64,000 nucleotides of DNA from assembly GCA_016934315.1 (NCBI GenBank), contig JAFGSY010000020.1, positions 57,223 through 121,222 of the forward strand, in the 5' to 3' direction. The notes beneath the pieces were generated by a model. That model saw only the letters and a list, made by a program, of their open reading frames with translations. It had not been told where the DNA came from and did not search any database. Below are positions 1 to 8,588 of this stretch, piece by piece. A program made the translations under genes and the position numbers. Each line of letters starts with the position of its first letter. Within the stretch, counting starts at the first letter, position 1. This stretch comes from Candidatus Anaeroferrophillus wilburensis. GTDB taxonomy: Bacteria; Desulfobacterota; Anaeroferrophillalia; Anaeroferrophillales; Anaeroferrophillaceae.

Positions 1-698
1 TTGACGTAAATGCGGGTTGGCCTGAGCAGCTCTTCACCCAGCGTACAGCCCAGCTCTTCAACCACCGAATGAATAGCCTGCTCGTCTTCACCCAGAAGAA
101 CCTTGCGGGCCAGGGAGTAGCCGTTGCTGTGCAGGCCGCTGGCTGCCAGACCGATAATGCAGTCGCCCACGGTAACACTGGAACCGTCAATGACCTGCTC
201 CTTTTCAACAATACCAACACCAAAACCAACCAGTTCATAGTCACCCGGCGGATAAAAACCAGGCATCTCCGCCGTTTCTCCACCCACCAGGGAGCAGCCG
301 GCTTCCTGGCACCCCCGGGCAATTCCGGCAACAATGGCGGTCGCCTGATCATTATCAAGCGTGCCCATGGCCATATAGTCAAGAAAAAAGAGGGGTTCAG
401 CCCCCTGGACAACGATATCATTCACCACCATGGCAACCAGATCGATGCCGATCGTGTCATGCTTGTCCATTTGAAAAGCGATCTTCAGCTTGGTACCAAC
501 CCCATCGGTGGAGGAAACCAGCACCGGGCTGTCGTATTTATCCTTGCGCAAAGAAAAGAGTGCTCCAAAACCGCCCAGATCATTCAAGACTTCCGGACGG
601 AACGTGGCTTTGACCATGGGAGCAATATTTTTTACAAACTGATTGCCGGCTTCCACATCAACGCCGGCATCCTTATAAGTCGTTCTTTTTCCTGACAT
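1..698 (-). CDS. purM: Phosphoribosylformylglycinamidine cyclo-ligase (AIR synthase), C-terminus cut by window edge
   Basis: Fifth step of de novo purine synthesis: ATP-dependent closure of FGAM to aminoimidazole ribonucleotide in the cytosol. I translated the minus strand from ATG at 698; it reads [19 protein letters not shown] and runs open to base 1 (about 232 residues, usual length about 345). Family landmarks seen are the N-terminal YKDAGVD, the metal/ATP segment [11 protein letters not shown], the [16 protein letters not shown] strand, GGETAEMPG and the [11 protein letters not shown] motif. A purine-rich GGAACTAACG leader precedes the start. The last third of the protein lies outside the window. 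The plus-strand reading frame opposite it is an antisense shadow. Confidence 0.95.
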   Translation of the reverse strand, partial: MSGKRTTYKDAGVDVEAGNQFVKNIAPMVKATFRPEVLNDLGGFGALFSLRKDKYDSPVLVSSTDGVGTKLKIAFQMDKHDTIGIDLVAMVVNDIVVQGAEPLFFLDYMAMGTLDNDQATAIVAGIARGCQEAGCSLVGGETAEMPGFYPPGDYELVGFGVGIVEKEQVIDGSSVTVGDCIIGLAASGLHSNGYSLARKVLLGEDEQAIHSVVEELGCTLGEELLRPTRIYV

Positions 699-813
699 CG
701 TTAGTTCCATTCCTTTCAGCACTATCACATCTCAGCCGAGATTTCCCCGACGAGAGCTAGCAAAAGACGGTGAAACACCTATCGTAACCCTCGTAAAATG
801 TCAATTCTTACTT

Positions 814-1845
814 TTATTCCTGGCACTCCGAAAGCAGGATGTTTACTGTCTGCTGAGCCCCTTTATCACCGTTGCGAACGACAACCTGGTCAACCAGACA
901 TGTACCGTCAGGAACAACGACTGTGCTGCCAAGAATCGAGCGGACCACCCGACAGCCTCGGCCAATGGTGACTTCCGGCCAGACAATCGCATCCTCCAAC
1001 ATCGTCTGATTCCCCACCCGGCAGCGGGGACCCACCACTGTGGCCCCCTGCAGAACAGCATCTTCAATGGCTGCCTGAGAATCAACCAGGGGAAAAACAG
1101 GTGGATGACCCAGCAGGGAAATTGCCAGCTGAGGTTGCCGGCTGAGGTCTTGATGCACCTCAAAATAGTCGGCAAAACTGCCGAGATCCCGCCAATACCA
1201 GCTGTCGGCAGGCATGATGAAAGCGGCAATTTCCTCCCGCTGATTACGCAATACCCATTGATAGGCATCAACAAGAGAGAGAAAATCAGCCCCCTGAAGA
1301 AAAGGGAAAAGGCGCGGGGAACATATCTGAATACCGGTATAGGCCAACAGCTGCCGGCTGCCGGCCGCGCTGGCACTCTCGGGTTCGAATGACACCACCT
1401 GTTGGTTATCAATCAACACGCTGTTAAAGCGCGGATGGTCATGGAAAACCATGGTGACCAGGGGGTTTTGCCGTCGGTGGAAAGCGATCACCGGTGCCAG
1501 GTCCAGATCGGTTACCACATCACTGTTGACCGTGACAAAAAAATCCCCAACCAGCCGGGAAGCGGCGTTCCTGATGCCGCCACCGGTGCCGAGAATAGCT
1601 TCCTCATGGAGGAAGGAGGTCCGGTGCCGCCAAGGGGAAGCGGCAAGGAAATCCCTTACCTGAGGGCTCAGATGGTGGCCATTGACAACAGCATGACCGG
1701 CACCATTCTTAAAAAGGTGCCGGAGAACAATGTCCAGCAGGGGTTGATTGGCCACCGGGACAAGCGGTTTAGGTCTCTGCAACGTCAGGGGCCGCAGTCG
1801 GGTGCCATATCCGGCTGCCAGAACCATTGCCGACCAGCCGTTCAT
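814..1845 (-). CDS. NDP-sugar pyrophosphorylase (mannose-1-phosphate guanylyltransferase-like)
   Basis: 343-aa nucleotidyltransferase that would couple a sugar-1-phosphate to an NTP to give an NDP-sugar for surface polysaccharide synthesis. The N-terminus has the signature MVLAAGYGTRLRPLT followed by RPKPLVPV, with a GTGGG loop near residue 85 and a metal-binding VNSDVV near 107. The C-terminal third (about residues 255-330) looks like a left-handed beta-helix (repeats such as VVGPRCRVGNQT and VTIGRGCRVV), as in GDP-mannose pyrophosphorylase-type proteins. The actual sugar and nucleotide cannot be read from the sequence; no glycosyltransferase neighbours help. It reads in the same direction as purM, 115 bases upstream of it. 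Confidence 0.85.
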   Translation of the reverse strand: MNGWSAMVLAAGYGTRLRPLTLQRPKPLVPVANQPLLDIVLRHLFKNGAGHAVVNGHHLSPQVRDFLAASPWRHRTSFLHEEAILGTGGGIRNAASRLVGDFFVTVNSDVVTDLDLAPVIAFHRRQNPLVTMVFHDHPRFNSVLIDNQQVVSFEPESASAAGSRQLLAYTGIQICSPRLFPFLQGADFLSLVDAYQWVLRNQREEIAAFIMPADSWYWRDLGSFADYFEVHQDLSRQPQLAISLLGHPPVFPLVDSQAAIEDAVLQGATVVGPRCRVGNQTMLEDAIVWPEVTIGRGCRVVRSILGSTVVVPDGTCLVDQVVVRNGDKGAQQTVNILLSECQE

Positions 1846-2116
1846 GCACGTTCTCCAGCAAAATTTTTCCGATGGTTATTTAACGACACCACTGCTACCC
1901 CCCGTTTTGTTCTCCTACAGGCTACCCAAATTCGGCGGAAAAAGCAACTGCTGTTGAACCTACAGCCGCCGTTTCCCGATCAATGCCGACCCCCATCATT
2001 CAAGAACAAACCATTGGCATTTCCATTTGCGAAAAGCATGGGGAAATGGTATGGATATTTGTTCATACATTCAAGCAAATCCATGGCATGACGGCCTGCA
2101 AGGAGACCATCGACCA

Positions 2117-3199
2117 ATGAAAAAGCATTCGCATACAGACATTCCCGAATTGCGCATGATCGCCTGGGAAACCACCAGAAGCTGCAATCTTTCCTGTATT
2201 CACTGCCGGGCCTCGGCTGAAAAGGGACCCTATGAAGGTGAACTGGATACCAAGGAAGCCTTGGCTTTTCTGGATACAGTGGCCTCGTTCAGCAAACCGG
2301 TTATCATCCTCACCGGCGGTGAGCCTTTATTGCGTCATGATATTTATGAACTGGCCGCCTACGGCACCAAACTTGGTCTGCGGATGGTGATGGCCACCAA
2401 CGGCACCTTGGTGGATGAAAGCAGCATCAAAAAAATGATTGATAGCGGCATCCAACGGATGAGCGTCAGCCTTGACGGCTCCACGGCCGCCAGCCATGAT
2501 GCTTTCCGCCAGGTTCCAGGTGCCTTTGAGGCTTCCCTGAAAGCCCTCGAGATCGCCAAAAAAGCCGGTTTGGAATACCAGATCAACACCACCATTACCA
2601 AGATCAACCTGGAGGAGATCCCGGCCATTCTCGACCTGGCTGTCTCGCTGGGAGCGGTGGCCCACCACATCTTTCTCCTGGTTCCCACCGGCCGGGGCAA
2701 GGCGTTGGAAGAACAGGAAATTCCACCGGAGCAGTATGAAAGCACGTTGAACTGGTTCTACGATCAGCGGGACAAGGTTCCCCTGCAATTGAAAGCCACC
2801 TGCGCCCCCCACTATTACCGGATTCTTCGGCAGCGTTCGAAAGAGGAGGGCAAGACCGTCACCTTTGAATCCCACGGCCTCGATGCGGTCACCAGAGGAT
2901 GTCTGGGAGGGGTTGGCTTCTGTTTCGTCTCCCATACCGGCGACGTCCAGCCCTGCGGCTACCTGGAAGCACTGGCCGGCAATATCAGAGAAACTAATTT
3001 TCGCGACATCTGGGAAAAATCGGCCGTCTTTAGCCGCCTGAGAAACTTCAACGCCCTCGAAGGCAAATGCGGCCTCTGTGAGTACAAGCGGGTCTGCGGC
3101 GGCTGCCGAGCCAGAGCGTATGAGATCACCGGCAACTACATGGCCGAGGAGCCCTACTGCACCTACGAACCCAAAAAGGCAGCGGCTGGAAAACAGTGA
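2117..3199 (+). CDS. ahbD: Radical SAM heme b synthase (AhbD-type)
   Basis: 360-aa radical SAM/SPASM enzyme. AhbD removes the two propionate carboxylates of iron-coproporphyrin III in the alternative (siroheme) heme pathway of sulfate reducers and archaea. The SAM cluster motif CNLSCIHC is at residues 23-30, followed by ILTGGEPLLRHD; C-terminal Cys-rich blocks include RGCLGGVGFCF, QPCGYL and CGLCEYKRVCGGCRARAYE. The conserved HIFLLVPTGRG and KATCAPHYYRI segments match AhbD much better than AhbC or NirJ. I chose ATG 2117 (AAGGAG upstream); an in-frame start at 2027 would add 30 residues of non-family sequence. The downstream gene overlaps the stop by four bases. Other ahb genes are not in the window. 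Confidence 0.88.
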   Translation: MKKHSHTDIPELRMIAWETTRSCNLSCIHCRASAEKGPYEGELDTKEALAFLDTVASFSKPVIILTGGEPLLRHDIYELAAYGTKLGLRMVMATNGTLVDESSIKKMIDSGIQRMSVSLDGSTAASHDAFRQVPGAFEASLKALEIAKKAGLEYQINTTITKINLEEIPAILDLAVSLGAVAHHIFLLVPTGRGKALEEQEIPPEQYESTLNWFYDQRDKVPLQLKATCAPHYYRILRQRSKEEGKTVTFESHGLDAVTRGCLGGVGFCFVSHTGDVQPCGYLEALAGNIRETNFRDIWEKSAVFSRLRNFNALEGKCGLCEYKRVCGGCRARAYEITGNYMAEEPYCTYEPKKAAAGKQ

Positions 3200-3768
3200 A
3201 ATTCACCCTGCTCATCATTCTTGCTTTTGGCGGCCTGATCGGCACCCTGGTACCGGCTTTTCCCGGCACCGGTCTGATCTTTGCCGGAGCGCTCGTTTAT
3301 GCCATCCTCAGCGGATTTACGGTCATCGGCGTGAAAGCCCTGGTGATTCTGTTGATCATGACCTTAATCGGCGCCATCGGCCAGTACGCTCTGACCAGCT
3401 TCGGCGCCAAAAGCATGGGGGCCAGCCGGTATGGCATCATCGGTGCCATTATCGGCTTTTTCATCGGTCTGTTGTTTATCCCCCTGCCCGGCGGATCGCT
3501 GCTGGGCGCTTTCGCCGGCGCCTTCTGCTGTGAAATGGGCTTCGCCCTGAAGACCGAACGCGAAAGCCTCAAAGCCGGAGTGGGAGCGGTGATCGGGGCA
3601 ATGGCCAGTTTTCTTTTTGAATTCTTTATCGGTCTGGCCATGGTTATCTACATTTTTTCCCTTCTCTGGCCGCACCTTCAGCCACCCCAAGGGGTCGGTC
3701 CGACCCTGGAAGTCCTCCACCACAGCTTGCAGCCTTTCGTACTCCTCCAAGGCTGGCTGACAGGCTGA
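3196..3768 (+). CDS. DUF456 family integral membrane protein
   Basis: 190-aa hydrophobic protein starting at a GTG that overlaps the ahbD stop (GTGA), so the two are probably co-translated. It has about five predicted membrane segments rich in Gly, such as GLIGTLVPAFPGTGLIFAGAL at the N-terminus and the repeated GAIIGFFIGLLFIPLPGG and GAFAGAFCCEMG blocks, the typical Gly-zipper pattern of DUF456. The function of the family is unknown. Genetic coupling to a heme synthase suggests, but does not show, a role at the membrane with heme or its precursors. Confidence 0.8.
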   Translation: MKFTLLIILAFGGLIGTLVPAFPGTGLIFAGALVYAILSGFTVIGVKALVILLIMTLIGAIGQYALTSFGAKSMGASRYGIIGAIIGFFIGLLFIPLPGGSLLGAFAGAFCCEMGFALKTERESLKAGVGAVIGAMASFLFEFFIGLAMVIYIFSLLWPHLQPPQGVGPTLEVLHHSLQPFVLLQGWLTG

Positions 3769-3803
3769 CAAAAGACGATGAGCCCTGCCAGGATGCCGCA
3801 TCC

Positions 3804-4616
3804 ATGAAGAATACCACTAGCAAAACAGAACTCTGTGAGGTGCTTCATTTAGCCGCAACAGGGAAAGAGCAGATCAGCAGAGAACTCATTGTAGAAGAAC
3901 CTCTACTGATCAGGCTTAATGGCAGCCCCTACACGGTTATCATGAGGACGCCGGGGGATGAGCTCGGGCATGCCGCGGGCTTCTGCCTGACTGATGGCAT
4001 TATTGAGAGCATGGCTGATGTTGCTACTATCGGGCACTGCACTGACCTGGATCCCAACGTGGTGGAAATCCGCCTTTCCCCTGCACGGGAGGGCCAGGCA
4101 AAAGAGATTATCTCAAGGCGGGGATTCATCAGCCAGACCAGCTGCGGCATCTGCGGCCGGGAACTGGTCAAGGAGATACTACAGGACCTCAAGCCGATTG
4201 TCGATGACACCTGCATCCCATTCACAAAGGTGGTCGCCGGCTTTGACCTGCTGGGGGCAAGCCAGAACTACTACGGCAACACCAGAGGATCGCATGCGGC
4301 AATCCTGTGCGACCAGGATATGAACCTGATTGCCAGCGCCGAAGATGTGGGCCGGCACAACGCCATGGACAAGGCGATCGGCACAGCCCTCATGAGGAGG
4401 ACCCTTGGGGAGGTCAAGATTGCCGTAGTCTCCTCACGATTGAGCTACGAACTGGTGCAAAAAGCTGCCAGGGCAACAATCCCCATACTGCTAAGCCTGT
4501 CCAGGCCAACCTCGCTAGCGGTGGATACCGCCAAACAGCTTGCCATGACCCTTGCCTGTTCCGACAAAGAGGGCGGTCTTTTGGTTTTTTGCAACCGGGA
4601 AAGGCTGCAGGCGTAA
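3804..4616 (+). CDS. fdhD: Formate dehydrogenase accessory sulfurtransferase FdhD
   Basis: 270-aa protein of the FdhD/NarQ family, which carries sulfur from IscS to the molybdenum or tungsten bis-MGD cofactor of formate dehydrogenase in the cytosol. The essential CxxC pair is C114 and C117 in SCGICG; the family blocks GDELGHAAGFCLTDGII, the DVGRHNAMDKAIG motif near residue 180 and VVSSRLSYELVQKAA are all present. The start follows the DUF456 stop by 35 bases, so it may be transcribed with ahbD. No formate dehydrogenase structural gene is in the window, so the target enzyme must lie elsewhere. Confidence 0.93.
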   Translation: MKNTTSKTELCEVLHLAATGKEQISRELIVEEPLLIRLNGSPYTVIMRTPGDELGHAAGFCLTDGIIESMADVATIGHCTDLDPNVVEIRLSPAREGQAKEIISRRGFISQTSCGICGRELVKEILQDLKPIVDDTCIPFTKVVAGFDLLGASQNYYGNTRGSHAAILCDQDMNLIASAEDVGRHNAMDKAIGTALMRRTLGEVKIAVVSSRLSYELVQKAARATIPILLSLSRPTSLAVDTAKQLAMTLACSDKEGGLLVFCNRERLQA

Positions 4617-4792
4617 TGTTCGTACCGGCAAAAAATTGTTGCAACGTTTAAAAACGTTCCCTGCCTCCCCCAAAATGATGGAATGAAGCATCAGGACGTC
4701 CTCCTTGCTGAAAAGAAAAACTACCGGGCATCAGAAAATAGCTGAACAGAAATCATGCACTTCAACAGTTAGAGCAACAAGGACACAAAACA

Positions 4793-5728
4793 ATGAAAGC
4801 ATTGATTATCTATTTTTCCCAAACGGGCAATACGCTTACGATTGCGGAGAATATCCGCGATGGCATCATGGCTGCCGACAGCCGGTGCGACATGGCAACC
4901 CTGAGAAATGCTGAAACAAAGTCATTATCAGGTTACGATCTCGTAGGCATTGGGGCGCCGGTATTCTGGTACAAGGAACCCAGCAACGTCCGGGATTTCA
5001 TCAAATCGCTGTCACCACTGAACGGCCAGCACTGGTTTGTTTTCTGCACCCACGGCAACATCATCGGCAACTACTTCCCTTCAGTAGCGGAAAAATTGCG
5101 GACCAAGGGGGCGACCGTCATCGGCTTTCACAATACCTATGCAAACATCACCGTTCCCTTTTATCCGCGACCGAGCTACACCTCGGGACATCCGGATGCC
5201 ATTGATTTTGAGCAGGCCAAAGACTTCGGCAAAGAAATCATCAAACGCAGCCTGGAAATCGCCCATGGCGCCAGCGATCTCATCCCTGAAGCCGGTCCGG
5301 TTTCATCCGAGGAATGGATTGAAGAAGGCAAGGCTTTGACCGAGGAGATCGTAAAGCAGTTCATGCCAACGTTCAGCATCAACACCGAAACCTGCATCCA
5401 ATGTCACGCGTGCGAGGAGAACTGCCCGGTACAGGGAATTGATATTAGCGCTGAGCCACCCCGCATTCAGGAACCGTGCATGTACTGCTGGCGGTGCGCA
5501 ACCATCTGCCCGACTCTTTCGGTGGAAGCTAACTGGGAACCGTTGGTGGCCATGGCACCGAAAAATTATGCCCGCTACAAAAAAGAACTTGATAAAGTTG
5601 CTGCACGCGGCGGATTTCGTTGGCTGGTTGATCCGGAAAGCATCAACGTGGATGATCCGCTGTACAAACAACGTCAACGTGAAATCAGCAGGGAAAAGTC
5701 CTCTGCCAACAGCGGAAAGGGTGATTGA
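4793..5728 (+). CDS. EFR1-type flavodoxin-ferredoxin fusion
   Basis: 311-aa fusion of an FMN-binding flavodoxin-like domain (about residues 1-150, phosphate loop YFSQTGNTLTIAENI) and a bacterial 2[4Fe-4S] ferredoxin domain (about residues 190-250). The two cluster motifs are CIQCHACEENCP and CMYCWRCATICP. Such proteins move low-potential electrons in anaerobes. The C-terminal 60 residues are charged and unrecognised. Partner enzymes are not identified; the preceding fdhD is separated by 176 bases that hold no gene. The start has AAGGACACAAAACA before the ATG. Confidence 0.85.
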   Translation: MKALIIYFSQTGNTLTIAENIRDGIMAADSRCDMATLRNAETKSLSGYDLVGIGAPVFWYKEPSNVRDFIKSLSPLNGQHWFVFCTHGNIIGNYFPSVAEKLRTKGATVIGFHNTYANITVPFYPRPSYTSGHPDAIDFEQAKDFGKEIIKRSLEIAHGASDLIPEAGPVSSEEWIEEGKALTEEIVKQFMPTFSINTETCIQCHACEENCPVQGIDISAEPPRIQEPCMYCWRCATICPTLSVEANWEPLVAMAPKNYARYKKELDKVAARGGFRWLVDPESINVDDPLYKQRQREISREKSSANSGKGD

Positions 5729-5822
5729 AGCATTGTAGCTGCTAAAAGCTCTGCCATGGCAGACTAACTATGGGACATCACGGGAAGATATTCTCTCAAT
5801 GACAGCAAGCTCAGCTGGGTTG

Positions 5823-6569
5823 TCATTTCAAAATGATTTCAATCCGACTGTTTTGCTGCCGACCTTCCACTGTCTCGCTTGACGCCACCGGACGATAATG
5901 TCCAAACCCTGTAGCTGACATCCGTTCAGGGGCAATACCAACGCCATCATGAAGAAACCGTACCACCGTCGTTGCCCGCAGAGCAGACAACTCCCAGTTG
6001 TCGGCATACTTTGCTTTTGACTTCAGTGGACGATTGTCGGCATGTCCCTCCACCTGAATGTGAGTATATTTTTCCTGCTTCAATAATCCTTCGAGATCTT
6101 TCAGCTTCTTTTTCCCTCCTGCACTCAATATGTCACTTCCGGGTTGAAACAAAAGGTTGTTCAGGAAAACAAGCTTATCGAATAGCAGGGTTGAGGATAC
6201 CTGTGAATTTTGCGCGGCAACCTGTTCCTTTATGTTCTTCTGCAATGTCTGGTTCTCGTCATCAAACAATCGAATAACCGTTTCCTGCAGGGAAATAACC
6301 GTTTCTTTCTTCCTGATCGTTTGATTTAACTCCTCAACCTTCTGATAGAGAAAGTTGTTTTCATCATGCAACTGATTTGCTTTGTGCTGCAGTTCAGACT
6401 GTTCCTGTTTCGAGAGTTCAAGGGCCCGTTGAAGGTTGCAGGATTGTATCTCGCTTTTCGAAAGTTGCTCCTGCGTAGTGCGAGCGGTAATAAATGGGAC
6501 TTGTGAGGCGCAACCCCACATACATAATAAACAGATGCAGCATACCCACGATCCAAGTCTGTCAAGCAT
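5823..6569 (-). CDS. OmpA/MotB-domain lipoprotein with coiled coil
   Basis: 248-aa predicted lipoprotein. A signal peptide ends in a lipobox-like LLCMWGC, so the Cys would be lipidated. A long heptad-rich coiled coil follows (about residues 30-115, with many E, Q, K, L), then an OmpA/MotB peptidoglycan-binding domain with FQPGSDIL, VEGHADNRPL, LSALRATTVVRFL and the terminal QQNSRIEIILK. It probably tethers the outer membrane to peptidoglycan or spaces the periplasm. I chose ATG 6569, which sits six bases after GAGGG; the upstream in-frame ATG at 6575 directly abuts that site. It is divergent from the HD-GYP gene across a 473-bp region with palindromes. Confidence 0.85.
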   Translation of the reverse strand: MLDRLGSWVCCICLLCMWGCASQVPFITARTTQEQLSKSEIQSCNLQRALELSKQEQSELQHKANQLHDENNFLYQKVEELNQTIRKKETVISLQETVIRLFDDENQTLQKNIKEQVAAQNSQVSSTLLFDKLVFLNNLLFQPGSDILSAGGKKKLKDLEGLLKQEKYTHIQVEGHADNRPLKSKAKYADNWELSALRATTVVRFLHDGVGIAPERMSATGFGHYRPVASSETVEGRQQNSRIEIILK

Positions 6570-6698
6570 TTTCATCCCTCACGGAAACACCCTGAAACCA
6601 TAGTTCAACACTCCATCAGCCTTGAAAAACGAAAAGACAGGCACTTGAAGGATTACGACAACCACTTAAAAAGTTTGCGGCAGTTAAGTTTTCAAAAT

Positions 6699-6722
6699 GT
6701 TATCCGATATATATCGAATAAC
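6699..6722. promoter_or_regulatory. Imperfect 24-bp palindrome, possible operator
   Basis: Two arms GTTATCCGATAT and ATATCGAATAAC form an inverted repeat with a single mismatched pair and no loop, centred on an ATATAT core. The dyad is too AT-rich in the centre and too loopless for a terminator, so a dimeric regulator site is the better reading. It lies 130 bases upstream of the lipoprotein start and 320 upstream of the HD-GYP gene. Confidence 0.45.
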
Positions 6723-6952
6723 ATCTGACAGACAAAGGAAATCAAGCGTGGCAAACGATAAGCAACACAAAAAAACAGTACCATTTGATGCGTCACAAGA
6801 CCGGTTAAGGGAGGCTGAAGCAATATCATAACATGGTGGCAGTTACATTATCCTACTTTTCACAACCGATCACCATTATAAAGATAACAGAGAGCACTAT
6901 ACTGCTCTCTGCGGCTAACTACAGACACTAACACCCTATTCGTCATATTGAC

Positions 6953-6966
6953 ATATAAATTTATAT
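6953..6966. promoter_or_regulatory. Perfect 14-bp AT palindrome upstream of HD-GYP gene
   Basis: ATATAAATTTATAT is a perfect palindrome that overlaps the last base of a TTGACA hexamer, 77 bases upstream of the HD-GYP start. It could be part of a promoter or a binding site, but AT-only palindromes arise easily by chance. Confidence 0.25.
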
Positions 6967-7042
6967 CTTTTCTGACATTAAAGGGAATCTCTCATTTTGC
7001 TTCTAATACGTAGTCATCATCCTTGCCGCAGTAACACCTAAT

Positions 7043-8449
7043 ATGCACACCAGCCTACCTATCTCTCAACAAAAAATAAATCCGGATAGCGGTCTGGCTA
7101 TCAGGGGCAAATCCAATCGCCGGGACGCCGGCTCATCGTTTAAAGTCACTATCCAGAAAAAATTATTAGTAAGACTTGTCGTTGCCGGCACTATCATTTC
7201 CATTATCCTTGCATCGACAGTACTTTTCATTGAGCTGCAACGGCTTGGTCAGATGGTCAACAACCGTGCCAGCAAAATAGCCACCCGCTTCAACGCCGAA
7301 GTTCGTCACCTGCTGGATGACCAAAAACTGGGAGCAAAACGAGCACTTCGCAATAAACTCAAGGCATTGTCCATCGCCGGCAAAATGAACCTGGGGATGG
7401 GACACGTCATCTATGCGGGAATTTATGACCTTGATGGCAATCCAATTGTCATCGAAAGGGATGCCCTCTGTACCTATAAAAATACCGTTGATGATATCAT
7501 GTCATCGTTAGACCACCAGATGCCCAAAACCCCCCGAAAATATCACAAATATAGAACTATTAACGGGAAACCCCATATTCAGCTCACGTATCCCCTCACC
7601 AACAGCAGCGGAAATCAAGCAGCTGTTATTGAAGGCCTTTTTGCCGTCTCCGGTAAAACCATTGACGAGGTCGTGAGGCGAATTTTGCGGACGGCCTTTG
7701 AAGCCATCAGCATTGTGATGCTGACCACGCTGATTCTTTATCCAATTATCACAACACTCATCAGGCGGTTGTCAACACTCACAGACAGTCTTCTGCAGGC
7801 AAATATCGAAACCCTGAGGGTTCTTGGTAGCGCTGTTGCCAAACGGGATAGTGATACTGATATACATAACTACCGAGTTACCATCTATTCGGTAAAGCTG
7901 GCTGAAGCCCATGGTCTGCATCACAACGTGATTCAAAAACTGATTAAAGGCGCCTTTCTGCATGATGTCGGCAAAATTGGGGTCAGTGATCAGATATTGC
8001 TGAAACCCGGCAAATTGACAGCACATGAGTTTGAGACAATGAAGCTTCATGTCAACTACGGCATCGATATTATCAGACATTCCGAATGGCTAAAGGATGC
8101 CTCGGACGTAGTCAGACATCATCACGAACAATTTGCCGGCGGTGGGTATCCTGCCGGTCTGACGGGTGATTCAATCCCAATCACTGCTAGAATTTTTGCC
8201 ATTGCGGATGTTTTTGATGCCCTGACATCCAGTAGACCCTACAAGGAGCCGATGCCTTTTGAAGATGCAATGGAAATTTTAGCAGATGGACGCAACAACC
8301 ATTTTGACCCATCCCTCCTTGATACATTTACCACTATCGCAAAATCCCTTTATGAGGAGGTTTCAAGGTGTAATGACCAAACCCTGCACCAAAAGCTTGA
8401 ATCCATAACTCGCCAGTATTTCTCCAAGGAAATGTACAGCAAATCCTGA
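7043..8449 (+). CDS. Membrane-anchored HD-GYP domain protein (predicted c-di-GMP phosphodiesterase)
   Basis: 468-aa protein. One membrane segment lies near residues 45-67 (LVVAGTIISIILASTVLFIE) and a second near 230 (AISIVMLTTLILYPIITTLI), enclosing a periplasmic sensory region of about 160 residues. A short linker then leads to an HD-GYP domain (about 265-450) with the metal pair HD in FLHDVGKIG, the HHH of VVRHHHEQFAGGGYP, and the DVFDAL block. HD-GYP enzymes hydrolyse cyclic di-GMP. The motif reads HHEQFAGGGYP where HHExxDGxGYP is usual, so the Asp is replaced by Ala; activity remains likely but unproven. No strong ribosome site precedes the ATG. Confidence 0.87.
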   Translation: MHTSLPISQQKINPDSGLAIRGKSNRRDAGSSFKVTIQKKLLVRLVVAGTIISIILASTVLFIELQRLGQMVNNRASKIATRFNAEVRHLLDDQKLGAKRALRNKLKALSIAGKMNLGMGHVIYAGIYDLDGNPIVIERDALCTYKNTVDDIMSSLDHQMPKTPRKYHKYRTINGKPHIQLTYPLTNSSGNQAAVIEGLFAVSGKTIDEVVRRILRTAFEAISIVMLTTLILYPIITTLIRRLSTLTDSLLQANIETLRVLGSAVAKRDSDTDIHNYRVTIYSVKLAEAHGLHHNVIQKLIKGAFLHDVGKIGVSDQILLKPGKLTAHEFETMKLHVNYGIDIIRHSEWLKDASDVVRHHHEQFAGGGYPAGLTGDSIPITARIFAIADVFDALTSSRPYKEPMPFEDAMEILADGRNNHFDPSLLDTFTTIAKSLYEEVSRCNDQTLHQKLESITRQYFSKEMYSKS

Positions 8450-8536
8450 CAGCAACCAGCTATTCGGAAAACTAAAAGGAAGAAGAACAAAGGAAAGTAG
8501 GAAGGGGATAGGGGTGAACGCTGCTGATGAAGGTTA

Positions 8537-8567
8537 AGGCACGGGCAAACAAAGTTTGCCCGTGCCT
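8537..8567. terminator. Perfect 14-bp hairpin between convergent genes
   Basis: AGGCACGGGCAAAC, loop AAA, then the exact reverse complement. It lies between the convergent HD-GYP gene and gltX, 88 bases past the first stop and 22 past the second. There is no T-run on either side, so it is either a factor-assisted terminator or a 3'-end stabilising hairpin. Confidence 0.6.
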
Positions 8568-8588
8568 GATGATCCCTGACAAAAATGT

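Larger units (their letters stand above)
6570..7042. other. Long divergent intergenic region between lipoprotein and HD-GYP genes
   Basis: This stretch of about 470 bases is AT-rich and has no convincing coding frame. It holds two palindromes listed separately (6699-6722 and 6953-6966) and an exact TTGACA at 6948-6953 without a clear matching -10 element. It most likely carries the divergent promoters of the flanking genes. Confidence 0.6.
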
